Shown here: positions 1-8,079 of the stretch, piece after piece | How positions within the stretch are numbered: position 1 is the stretch's first letter | Layout of the letters: every line of letters begins with the position of its first letter | Origin: Pseudomonadota bacterium | Lineage (GTDB): Bacteria; Myxococcota_A; Polyangia; GCA-2747355 | Length of the DNA stretch: 64,000 nt | NCBI GenBank assembly: GCA_016711215.1 | Contig: JADJTL010000002.1 | Location: 558,001 to 622,000 of the forward strand | Direction of reading: 5' to 3' | Notes under the pieces: generated by a model | Told to the model about the DNA's origin: nothing | Seen by the model: the letters and a program-made list of their open reading frames with translations, nothing else | The model's database searches: none | Made by a program: the position numbers and the translations under genes

Positions 1-2
1 CC

Positions 3-1352
3 GTCGACAGCTTGCTCGCGGATGCCGTCGGTACGCCGGTGCTCGAGACGGCCGCCGTCAGGCCGCCGCCTCCTCGGCCCCGCAGCAAACCGGCCCGGCG
101 CGAGGGCCCGCGGCGCCTGCTGCTGATCGGCGGCGGCACCGTGCTGCTGCTGCTCGGGTTGATGCTCCTACTCAAGCTCGTGCTGCTGCCGCGCGCGCCA
201 AGCGAGGCCGAGCGTCGTGCCGCCGCGAGCGCCAAGGCGACCCGCCACTTCGACGAGGCGCGGCGACTCTTCAAGGCCCGGCGCTGGGAAGAGGCGCGCC
301 AGCAGTATTACGAGGTCGTGACGCTGGCGCCGGGCTTCGACGAGGCGCGACGTTATGCCCGTCAGGCCACCGCCGAGATCGCCGCCCGCGCGGCCTTGCA
401 GCAGGCGAAGGATGCGCTGATCGCCGGCCACTACGCCGTGGCGCGCGGAGCGCTCGCCCGCATCCCGGCCACGTCCGCCTATTTCTCCGACCTCGATCCG
501 CTCAAGCGGCGGATCGACAACGAGGAGGTCGAGAAGCTGGAGCGCTCGGCGCGGGAGAAGCTCGCCGGCGCAGACTACGACGGCGCGCTGCAGCAGGTGC
601 GCGAGGCCCGGCGCATTCAGCCGACGGTGGCCAGGCTTGGCCTGCTGCAGACCGAGATCGAAGAGGCGCGGCCAGCCTCGCCCGCACCAGCGCGGCGCGC
701 ACGCCGCAGGGGCCCGTCGGCCCAGGACCCGGCCGCGACCACGCGCGCCGCGGAGCGCGATCCGCGCCTCAAGGCCGCGTTGGCGCGCTACCGCGCCCGT
801 GATTGGAGCGGCGCCTATGCGCTGCTCGACCAGCAGGCCCGTGCGCTCGACGGCGCTCGGGCGCGGGCCGTGCGTGAAATCGCCGGCACCGTGCGTGGTG
901 TGGGCCAGGCGCTGGAGCAGGCGCAGCGCGTCCAGCTGCAGGACGGCGCCGCCGCGCTGAAGCAGTATCAGGCCGCCCTGAAGCTCGATCAGCGAATGCG
1001 TCCGCCGGTCCACCAGGAGATGATCCGCGAGCTGATTCATCGGCTCGCGCGCATGCAGGCCAGCGCGGCGCTGAGCGCTCAGCGCTACAATGTGGCCTAC
1101 GCGGCGGTGGTGACGGCCCAGCGCTTCGGACCACTCGATGCGTCGCTGAAACGGGTGCTCGAGCGCCTGGAGGTCGAGGCGATGACGCTCTTCGACCAGG
1201 GCTACACGCTGCGCGAGAGCGATCCAGGGCGCGCTCGGGCGATCTGGCAGCGCGTGATGCAGATGGTGCCGCCGGGCAGCCGCGCCTACCAGAAGGCCTA
1301 CACCTGGCTCAACAGCTCAGCGCCGCGCTATTCCGACGAGGACGAGGACTGA
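3..1352 (+). CDS. TPR-containing membrane-anchored protein, 5' end outside window
   Basis: The frame is open to the left edge, so the true start is upstream; the first in-window start codon is a TTG at 12. From that TTG, residues 35-59 form a strong Leu/Gly transmembrane helix preceded by a Pro/Arg-rich stretch, so the visible part is a cytoplasmic linker, one membrane pass and a mostly helical C-terminal region. That region holds several TPR-like helical pairs (around 75-125, 135-165, 175-215, 260-300, 350-420) and ends in an acidic tail. In this kind of genome such proteins are often the C-terminal part of FHA or kinase proteins, but the N-terminus is not visible and no enzyme is claimed. 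The 3' end overlaps the convergent response regulator by 25 bases. Confidence 0.75.
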   Translation, partial: VDSLLADAVGTPVLETAAVRPPPPRPRSKPARREGPRRLLLIGGGTVLLLLGLMLLLKLVLLPRAPSEAERRAAASAKATRHFDEARRLFKARRWEEARQQYYEVVTLAPGFDEARRYARQATAEIAARAALQQAKDALIAGHYAVARGALARIPATSAYFSDLDPLKRRIDNEEVEKLERSAREKLAGADYDGALQQVREARRIQPTVARLGLLQTEIEEARPASPAPARRARRRGPSAQDPAATTRAAERDPRLKAALARYRARDWSGAYALLDQQARALDGARARAVREIAGTVRGVGQALEQAQRVQLQDGAAALKQYQAALKLDQRMRPPVHQEMIRELIHRLARMQASAALSAQRYNVAYAAVVTAQRFGPLDASLKRVLERLEVEAMTLFDQGYTLRESDPGRARAIWQRVMQMVPPGSRAYQKAYTWLNSSAPRYSDEDED

Positions 1353-1753
1353 GCGTCGCAAGCCGCCTTGCGGCCCGCGAGCACCTCGCGCACCCGGAGC
1401 TCGAGCGCCTCCAGCGTGAAGGGCTTGTCGAGATAGGCATCGGCGCCATAGAGCGGCGAGGTCAGGGCGTTGATCCCCTGACCGATCCCCGTCAGCATCA
1501 GCACGCCGACCCCCGCGAGCGCCTCGTCGCGGCGCAGGTCGCGCGCGACCTCCCAGCCGCTCTTGCCGGGCATCATCACGTCGAGCACCACGAGCTGCGG
1601 GCGGTGCTCGTCGATCAGCGCCAGCGCCTGGTCGCCGTCGCTGGCCTCGATCGTGCGGTAGCCAGCCTTCTGCAGGCTGGTGCGCACGATGCCGCGGGTT
1701 TCGCCGTCGTCGTCGGCGATCAGGATCAACGGTGCTGCGGTGGTGTCGCTCAT
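1328..1753 (-). CDS. single-domain response regulator (CheY/PilG type)
   Basis: 141 residues, a receiver domain with no output domain. The acidic pocket is D14-D16, the phospho-acceptor is D58 in VVLDVMMPG, the switch residue is T88 in LMLTG and the invariant lysine is K110 in YLDKPF, so it should be phosphorylatable. A Ser-rich tail follows. A longer frame is open upstream, but the ATG at 1753 has a GAAGG ribosome binding site five bases ahead and begins right where receiver homology begins. It probably passes a signal by protein-protein contact. No histidine kinase is adjacent; the EAL protein two genes upstream on the same strand is a possible functional partner (inference). Confidence 0.9.
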   Translation of the reverse strand: MSDTTAAPLILIADDDGETRGIVRTSLQKAGYRTIEASDGDQALALIDEHRPQLVVLDVMMPGKSGWEVARDLRRDEALAGVGVLMLTGIGQGINALTSPLYGADAYLDKPFTLEALELRVREVLAGRKAACDAQSSSSSE

Positions 1754-1883
1754 GGGGACCTTCGGCGGCGAGCGCGATCTTCGACGGAGCAGGCGCCAAA
1801 GGTCAAGCTGGCTGGCGCGGGTCGCGCTGCCGCAGCGCCGCAAGCAGGCCCTCGCCCTCGAGGCAGCGCCAAGGGACCGTGCG

Positions 1884-3263
1884 CTAGAACCCAAGGTCCA
1901 TCTGCGCCCAGCGTAGATACTCGCGTTGCGCCGAGCGCTGCAGGCGCGTCAGGACACGCAGGCGCTTCTCGTAGGCGCGGTGCAAGGGTGGCACCTCGAC
2001 GTCGTCATAATCGTAGACCACCACCTCGCTCTTATTCGGCGAGGGCTGCAGCAGGGCGCCGACGATGCGCTCGAGCTTGCGTGCATACGAGAAGGGAAAG
2101 GCCACGAAGAGCGCTCCCCCGCGCGCCACCGGCAGCGATTCGCTGACGATCTGCCCGCTGGCCAGCAGCACGCTGAGCTCGGCGCGGTTGAAGCGCGCGA
2201 CCATCGCGCTGCGGTCGGCCGGACGCACCTCGCTCGTGATCGTTTCGCTGTGCAGCGCGATCGCCGGCGGCAGCCGCTCGCGCAGTTGCTCGAGGTGATC
2301 GCGTCGCTCGGAGAGCACGACGCAGGCGCGACCCGCCTCGACCGCCTCGACCACGTCGTCGACGATCAGCTGATTGCGCGTGCCGTCCAGCGCCAGCGCG
2401 GCGAGCAGGTTCTGGTAGTGCTCCCGGCCCTGATACGCGTAGCGAAACGCGCTGCTGCGCCTGCGCGTATGGAGCACGACGCCGCGCGGTGACGAGGGTG
2501 GGGGTAGCTCCTGAACGAGCTCGCCGACCGCGCTGAAGAGCGGCGCCTCGAGACCGTCGGCCCGACGATGTTCCGTCGCCAGCCCGAGCAGATAGCGCGA
2601 ACCGGCCTGGCTCAGCACGCGCAGCAGCAGCCCTGCCTCGACGCTCTGCAGCGCGTCGCAGACAATCAGCCCGCTCTCGGTGCGCAGGCGGGCCGCGCCG
2701 GCGCCGATGGCCTCTTCATAGCTGTAGACGACGACCTCGTCGCCCGCCGCGCCCTCGAGGCCGAGCGCCCGCTCGAGCTGCGCCCGCAGGGCTCCGGCGG
2801 CGGGGGTTGTCGTGATGACGGTCGTGCGCTGCTGGCGCCTGGCGATCAACGCCGCCGCCAGGGCGATGCGGTCGGCGGCGTCCGGTACGACGATCACCGC
2901 GCTATCGCGCAGCAGCAGCGTGCGCAGCGCCGCCTCCTGACTCGCCGTCAAGGGCAGGCGTGAGCGCAGCGCAGCGCAGAGGGCGACCGTACGCTGGTCG
3001 ACGACCTCGGAGGCGAGCCCGTGCCGACGGCAGACCTCGACGACGCGCGGCAGCAGCGCCTGCGGCAGCAGATAGAAGCCACGCTCGGCGCGTAGCAGGC
3101 CAGCGCGCGCCCGCGGATTGCCATCGAGGCCGGGCAAGCGCTCTGCGCCGTGTTGGCGGAGCTCGCGGCGCAAGGCCTCGATCACGCCCCGTGGCGCAGC
3201 CGTCACCGGCAGGCGCACCTCCGTGTCGACGACCAAGCGCAGCTTCTGGATCGGCTCTGCCAC
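1884..3263 (-). CDS. degenerate SF2 helicase-like protein, ATPase motifs lost
   Basis: 459 residues. The overall pattern follows a DEAD/DEAH-type SF2 helicase family (the one also seen in TOTE conflict systems): an N-terminal domain with a LPRGL-like LLPQALLPRVVEVCR stretch, two RecA-like folds, and a C-terminal half with RNQLIVDDV, VVLSERRDHLEQL and EVVVYDYDD blocks. The catalytic motifs are gone. The Walker A position reads VVPDAADRIALAAA (125-138), without the GKT. The DECH box reads DALQ (203-206). Motif VI, normally QYAGRLHR, reads RIVGALLQ (399-406). It therefore should not hydrolyse ATP and may act as a structural or nucleic-acid-binding protein. GTG start. It lies 24 bases downstream of the EAL gene, so the two are probably cotranscribed. 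Confidence 0.75.
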   Translation of the reverse strand: MAEPIQKLRLVVDTEVRLPVTAAPRGVIEALRRELRQHGAERLPGLDGNPRARAGLLRAERGFYLLPQALLPRVVEVCRRHGLASEVVDQRTVALCAALRSRLPLTASQEAALRTLLLRDSAVIVVPDAADRIALAAALIARRQQRTTVITTTPAAGALRAQLERALGLEGAAGDEVVVYSYEEAIGAGAARLRTESGLIVCDALQSVEAGLLLRVLSQAGSRYLLGLATEHRRADGLEAPLFSAVGELVQELPPPSSPRGVVLHTRRRSSAFRYAYQGREHYQNLLAALALDGTRNQLIVDDVVEAVEAGRACVVLSERRDHLEQLRERLPPAIALHSETITSEVRPADRSAMVARFNRAELSVLLASGQIVSESLPVARGGALFVAFPFSYARKLERIVGALLQPSPNKSEVVVYDYDDVEVPPLHRAYEKRLRVLTRLQRSAQREYLRWAQMDLGF

Positions 3264-3287
3264 TGCTCGCCCCGCCGACTCCGGCTG

Positions 3288-4697
3288 CTAGGCCAGCGGG
3301 GGCGCACGCAGCGGCGCCCTGGCCGGCGGCGCTACCCACTCGCCGCTGCGCGGCGTGATCGCCGTGACGAAAGGCGGCGCTGGACGCGCGAGGTAGAAGC
3401 CCTGCGCAAAATGGCAGCCGAGCTCCCGCAGCACCGCCAGCTCCTCCGGCGTCTCGATGCCTTCGGCCACCACCTCGACCTCGGCCTCGACGGCGAAGGC
3501 GACCATGTTGCGGATCAGGTTCTGCCGAATCGGGCTCTTGTCGATGTCACGCACCAGGGTCATGTCGAACTTGATGAAGTCCGGGTTCAGCTCGGCGGCC
3601 GAGCTGAGCGCCGCGTAGCCGCTGCCGAGGTCATCGATGGCGATGCGCAGGCCCGTCTCCCGCAGCGCGTCGACCCGACTGCGGAAGGCGACGAAGTCGC
3701 CGATCGCCGCCCGCTCGGTCACCTCGAAGACGATGCGCGCGGCGTGGGCCTTGATGAAGGGCTCAGGCCCCATCAGCTGCGGGTCATCGAAGTCGTGCGG
3801 ATGAATATTGATGAAGAGCAACGCGTCGTCGGGCAGCTCGTTGATGTGCTCGACCGCCTTGCGCCGCAGCAGCCGCGAAAGCGCCCAGATCCGGTCGCTC
3901 TGTTCGGCGACGTTGAAGAGCACATGCGGGCTGCGCAGGCCCTCGGCGCTGCAGCGCACCAGCGCCTCGTAGGCGAAGATCGAATGATCCCGCATCCGCA
4001 CCAAGGGCTGGTAGAGCATCGAAAAGGTGTCGGGGTGCTGAATACAGCGATCGAGCAGCCGTGTCTGGGTGGCGAGGCGATGGCGTCCGACATCGGTAGC
4101 CTCAGCCTGGGCGCGCTGGATGCCGCGATAGAGCATGCGCTCGGGGTGGATGCGGACGAAGGGCTTGATCCGCGACGAGCCGAGAAAGACCTCGTGCATC
4201 GAGGCGAGCTCCTCGTCGACCACCTGGACATGCCGATTCATCTCGTCGGCGATGCGGCTGCCGCTCGCCTCGTCGCCCTCGGCGTAGGGCATCACCAGCA
4301 CGTAGTCGTCGGCGTAGGCGCGCGCGATCACGCAACGCGCGCGCTCGCGCTGGGTATCCTTGGCGAGCCGCAGGAGGAAGTTGTTGACCACCGCCAGGTA
4401 GGCCTCCAGCGCCTCCCAGCCGAAGTGCTCCTCGATCAGGGCGTTGGCCGGCAGGTGGACGTAGAGGGCAAAGGCGCCGGCCGGGTCCTCGACCACGGGC
4501 CGCAGATCCGCAAAGAGCGTCGTCAAGGACGGAAGCCCGGTCCCGAGGTCGATCACGCGGCAGGGTGCGTCGAGCGTCGAGGTCGCCTTGGCCAGCGCCT
4601 CGGCGGCGACGCCGATGGTGCTGGAGTGGCCGGCAGCGCCGTCGCCCGGCCGCCGCCGCCCCGCATGCTCAGAAGGCTTTCCGCGTGGAGGCTGCAT
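3288..4697 (-). CDS. EAL-domain cyclic-di-GMP phosphodiesterase with divergent N-terminal domain
   Basis: 469 residues from the ATG at 4697, which has GCAGGAAC upstream; a longer Arg/Ala-rich extension in the same frame looks non-coding. The C-terminal EAL domain has the signature FAYEALVR, the metal and substrate residues in FINIHPHDF, VFEVTER and IAIDDLGSGYA, the catalytic-loop glutamate in VVAEGIET and the closing QGFYLARP, so it looks active in hydrolysing c-di-GMP. The region before it (about residues 80-200) resembles a GGDEF-like or sensory fold without a GGDEF motif. Predicted cytoplasmic. It heads a same-strand run with the helicase-like and response-regulator genes. Confidence 0.9.
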   Translation of the reverse strand: MQPPRGKPSEHAGRRRPGDGAAGHSSTIGVAAEALAKATSTLDAPCRVIDLGTGLPSLTTLFADLRPVVEDPAGAFALYVHLPANALIEEHFGWEALEAYLAVVNNFLLRLAKDTQRERARCVIARAYADDYVLVMPYAEGDEASGSRIADEMNRHVQVVDEELASMHEVFLGSSRIKPFVRIHPERMLYRGIQRAQAEATDVGRHRLATQTRLLDRCIQHPDTFSMLYQPLVRMRDHSIFAYEALVRCSAEGLRSPHVLFNVAEQSDRIWALSRLLRRKAVEHINELPDDALLFINIHPHDFDDPQLMGPEPFIKAHAARIVFEVTERAAIGDFVAFRSRVDALRETGLRIAIDDLGSGYAALSSAAELNPDFIKFDMTLVRDIDKSPIRQNLIRNMVAFAVEAEVEVVAEGIETPEELAVLRELGCHFAQGFYLARPAPPFVTAITPRSGEWVAPPARAPLRAPPLA

Positions 4698-4887
4698 CAC
4701 CGTTGGCGTTCCTGCTTCGAGCGGCCGCCGCGGCGCCCGCGATTGTGCGCGCACTATAACACCGAGCCGCGCCGAGCGGAGGGCGGGCGGCGCAGCAGCG
4801 CCCGCTGGCGCTTGCATTTCGCGCCGAACGGGCCAATGTTTCGCCTGGGCTGCACCCGGTCGTCGCAGCCCCCTTCGAGGTGTTGCC

Positions 4888-6393
4888 GTGTCGCATTACG
4901 AACGGCTCTCGGCGCTCGACGCGGTCTTTCTCGAGATCGAGACGCCAAGTTGCCACATGCATTTCGCCGCCGTCCTGGTCTTCGAGGCGCGCTCGCTGAC
5001 CCTGCCTCACGGCGGGATCGACTTCGAGCGCATCCGGCGGCACATCGAGGCCGGGGTGCACTACGTGCCGCGCTACCGGCAGCGCATCGAATACATCCCC
5101 TTGCAGCACCATCCGGTCTGGGTCGACGACGACGACTTCAACATCAACTATCACGTGCGCCACGCCGCCGTGCCGCGTCCCGGCACGCCGGAGCAGCTCA
5201 ATCGGCTGGTGGGCCGCATCCTGGCCCAGAAGCTCGACCGCACGCGGCCGCTGTGGGAGCTCTACGTCGTCGAGGGCCTGGCGGACGATCGCTTCGCCAT
5301 CGTCGCCAAGGTCCATCACTGCATGGTCGACGGCCTGGCGGGCGTCAACGTGATGTCGGTCTGGCTGCGCGCCGAGGCCGAGGCCACGCATGTCGAGGCC
5401 CCGGCGAGCTGGAATCCGCGTCCGGCGCCGAGTCGCACGGAGCTCTTCACCGACGAGTTGCGCCGGCGTCGCGCGCGGGTCAGCCAGATGCTCGACCGGC
5501 TCGGGCAGATCAAGGAAGACCCGCAGCGCGCGCTGGACAAGCTCAAGGACAAGGCCTCGAGCGTGCTCTCGACCGTCGGCGCCGGCATCGTGCCCGTCTC
5601 GCGCACACCGCTCAATCCGGCGCAGATCGGCGCCTACCGCCGCTTCGACAGCTTTCGCGTCGAGCTCGCCGCAGCCAAGCGCGTGGCGCGCACGCTGGGG
5701 ACGACGCTCAACGACGTGGTGCTGGCGACCGTCGCGGGGGCGGTGCGAACCTATCTGCAGCAGCAGCGCGTCGAGCCCGAGCCGCTCGACTTTCGCGTGC
5801 TGGCCCCCGTCAGTCGCCGCGGCGCCGAGGACCAGGGCAAGCTGGGCAATCGTATCTCGTTGCTGCTGGTTCGGCTGCCGATCGAGCAGCCGACCGCGAC
5901 GGCACGGCTGCGCGCCGTCGCCGCGATCACCCAGGCCGCGAAGCGCTCACGGCAGGCCGCCGGCGGCGAGGTGATGGAGTCCCTGGGTGAGGGGACGACG
6001 GCGGGCATGCTGAGCCAGGCCATCCGCCTCGGCAGCCGCCTGCGGGCCTACAACCTGGTCGTGACCAACGTCCCCGGGCCGCAGCATCCGCTCTACCTGC
6101 TGGGGGCTCGGCTGCTCGACGTCCATCCGGTCGTGCCGCTCTATCTCGGCCAGGCGCTGGGCATCGCGATCTTCAGCTACGACGGCATGCTCTTCTGGGG
6201 GCTCCACGCCGACTGGACCGCGCTGCCGCAGCTCGGCGAGCTGAACGCGCTGCTGCAGCAGGAGTTCGCGGCCTTGGTCGCGGCGGCGGACGCGCATCAG
6301 GCCCAAGGCCTGGCCCAGGCGGCGATCGCTGCCGTGGCGCCGCCGCCGGGCGCGGGCGTCAGTCGCGCGGTCGACGCCGCAGGCGGCGCCTGA
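4888..6393 (+). CDS. wax ester synthase/diacylglycerol acyltransferase (WS/DGAT family)
   Basis: 501 residues from a GTG start with GAGG seven bases ahead. It has the condensing-enzyme motif HHCMVDG (143-149), whose second histidine is the catalytic base, and the C-terminal family block NVPGPQHPLY followed by YDGMLFWGLHAD. The family transfers fatty acyl groups from acyl-CoA to fatty alcohols or diacylglycerol, giving storage wax esters or triacylglycerol at the inner membrane. The usual length is about 450-500 residues, so it appears complete. It is read divergently from the EAL gene and convergently with the flippase, overlapping the latter by 35 bases. Whether it makes wax or triacylglycerol cannot be read from sequence. 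Confidence 0.93.
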   Translation: MSHYERLSALDAVFLEIETPSCHMHFAAVLVFEARSLTLPHGGIDFERIRRHIEAGVHYVPRYRQRIEYIPLQHHPVWVDDDDFNINYHVRHAAVPRPGTPEQLNRLVGRILAQKLDRTRPLWELYVVEGLADDRFAIVAKVHHCMVDGLAGVNVMSVWLRAEAEATHVEAPASWNPRPAPSRTELFTDELRRRRARVSQMLDRLGQIKEDPQRALDKLKDKASSVLSTVGAGIVPVSRTPLNPAQIGAYRRFDSFRVELAAAKRVARTLGTTLNDVVLATVAGAVRTYLQQQRVEPEPLDFRVLAPVSRRGAEDQGKLGNRISLLLVRLPIEQPTATARLRAVAAITQAAKRSRQAAGGEVMESLGEGTTAGMLSQAIRLGSRLRAYNLVVTNVPGPQHPLYLLGARLLDVHPVVPLYLGQALGIAIFSYDGMLFWGLHADWTALPQLGELNALLQQEFAALVAAADAHQAQGLAQAAIAAVAPPPGAGVSRAVDAAGGA

Positions 6394-7945
6394 GCCGCGC
6401 CAGCAGCTCGCGATCCGCGGGCTCGAGCGCGCAGCTCAGCAGCAGGCCGAGATAGACCCCGACGATCAGCAGCGCCCCGACGAGCATGCGTAGCAGCGGC
6501 GCGCCGGGCAGGCGCGGCAGCGCCACGACGGCAGCCACCACCGTCACCGTCCCGACGCCGGTCACCCGCAGGAGGCCGGCCCCGAAGGGATGCACGCCGT
6601 AGAGCTGTTTGACCTGGACCAAGAGCAGGAGCTGGATCAGCAGCAGCGCACTGGCGGTCGCCGTCGCCGCGCCGACGATGCCGAAGCGCGGCGCAAGCAA
6701 GAAGCAGAGCAGGACGTTGGCGCTGGCCGCGATCAGATTGTTGGCCAGCACCAGTCGCGAGCGGCCGCCCATCGCCAGCACCCACCCCACCAGCCCGAGC
6801 ACGCCGTTGGCGAGATAGCCGAGGTTGAGCACGATGAAGGCGGTGCTGCCGGCGACGAAGGTCGGGCCGAACAAGCTCAGCAGCTCGCGCCGCAGGCCGA
6901 GAAAAAGCGCGATCAGCGGAAAGGTCAGCAGCGCCACCCAGCGCGTCATCAGCTGCAGGTTGTATTGGATGCGCCCCTGGTCCTGCTGCCGCAGCGCCTC
7001 GGCGAGCACGGGCGACACCACTGGATCGAAGGCGTTGCGGGCGCTGGCGATGGCGCGGCTGAGCATCTCGACGGCCGCGTAGACCCCGAGCTGCGTGTTG
7101 CTGACGTAGAGCCCGACGATGATCAGCGCGGCGCGATGCAGCAGGGCGTTGAAGAACTCGGAGAGGCCGATCGGAAAGGAGAAGCGCGCCAGCTCCCAGT
7201 GGATCGGGCCGAGGGCGAGCAGCTCGCGCAAGCGGAAGTGGCGGAAGACACGCGTCACGGCGAGCCCCGCCAGCAGGGTCACCAGCACCATCGCCGCCAG
7301 ATGGGAGAGGCAGAGCGCGCGCAGCGTTGGCTGCAGCAGGCCGACGGGCAGCGCGATCGCGATCAACAGCAAGGGCTGCGCGATGCCGCGCACGAGCAGG
7401 TTGTAGCGCAGGACCTTGGCGCCCATCGTCGCCGCGATCAACGTCAGCACCAGCGCCGTGAAGGGCGTGCTCGGCGCGAGCAGGCGAATCGCCAGCGCGA
7501 TGTTGGGCTTCTGCTGCAGCGCCGCGAGCGGTCCAGCAAGCCCGTAGACCGCCAGCGCCAGCAGCGTAGCGCTGGCCGCCGTCAGCCAGAACGAGGTGCT
7601 GAGGCTGCGCCGTTCGAGCTCGAGCTCGTCGGCGATGCGATGCGAGGGGATGTGGCGCAGCAGGCCCTTGTCCGTGCCCACGGCGCCGAGGCGGCCGAAG
7701 ATCTCGGTCAGCCCGACGGCGACCGAATAGAGCCCATAGCTCGCGGCGCCGTAGATCCTTGCGACGAGGGTGTGAAAGACCGGCAGCGCCAGCGCGCCGA
7801 GGACATTGAGCAGGTTGGTCGCGCCGCCGACCGCGGCGTGGCGCGCATCGCCGGCGCGCGTCGGGGCCGCGGCGCTTGGCCGGCGTGCGGGCGCTTCGGC
7901 GGGCGCTGTCGGGGACTCTGCCGCCGGGGAGTTGGGGGAGCGCAT
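6359..7945 (-). CDS. MOP-superfamily polysaccharide flippase (Wzx-like)
   Basis: 528 residues from the ATG at 7945; an in-frame upstream extension is Arg/Ala-rich and is not counted. After a short Pro/Ala-rich N-terminal tail (about 45 residues) the protein is a chain of roughly 12-14 hydrophobic helices. The first has the typical flippase shape GGATNLLNVLGALALPVFHT followed by LVARIYGAASYGLYSVA. Family members move lipid-linked oligosaccharide or O-antigen units across the inner membrane. No O-antigen polymerase or glycosyltransferase is adjacent here; the sugar genes at 59.6-64 kb are far away. A lysophospholipid or lipid II flippase role cannot be excluded. Confidence 0.88.
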   Translation of the reverse strand: MRSPNSPAAESPTAPAEAPARRPSAAAPTRAGDARHAAVGGATNLLNVLGALALPVFHTLVARIYGAASYGLYSVAVGLTEIFGRLGAVGTDKGLLRHIPSHRIADELELERRSLSTSFWLTAASATLLALAVYGLAGPLAALQQKPNIALAIRLLAPSTPFTALVLTLIAATMGAKVLRYNLLVRGIAQPLLLIAIALPVGLLQPTLRALCLSHLAAMVLVTLLAGLAVTRVFRHFRLRELLALGPIHWELARFSFPIGLSEFFNALLHRAALIIVGLYVSNTQLGVYAAVEMLSRAIASARNAFDPVVSPVLAEALRQQDQGRIQYNLQLMTRWVALLTFPLIALFLGLRRELLSLFGPTFVAGSTAFIVLNLGYLANGVLGLVGWVLAMGGRSRLVLANNLIAASANVLLCFLLAPRFGIVGAATATASALLLIQLLLLVQVKQLYGVHPFGAGLLRVTGVGTVTVVAAVVALPRLPGAPLLRMLVGALLIVGVYLGLLLSCALEPADRELLARLRRRLRRRPRD

Positions 7946-8079
7946 CGGGGCCCGAAGCTGGCGCGGGTGGCCGCCCCCGTCAACAACCCATCGGTGGTGC
8001 GCACCACGAGCCTGCGTCACCAGGCCGCTTGGGGCCTGCGGGGGCGCGCCTGCCGCTCGGCCGCGGCTGCCGCGGCGCG

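Noticed and set aside
1754..1894. 47-residue N-terminal extension of the response regulator
   Set aside because: Composition is Arg/Ser/Ala-rich, and the internal ATG at 1753 has its own ribosome binding site at the domain edge.
3150..5990. 946-codon open frame on the plus strand
   Set aside because: It runs opposite the EAL and helicase-like genes and then through WS/DGAT in another frame. Composition is Arg/His/Gln-rich without family motifs; high GC keeps stops rare.
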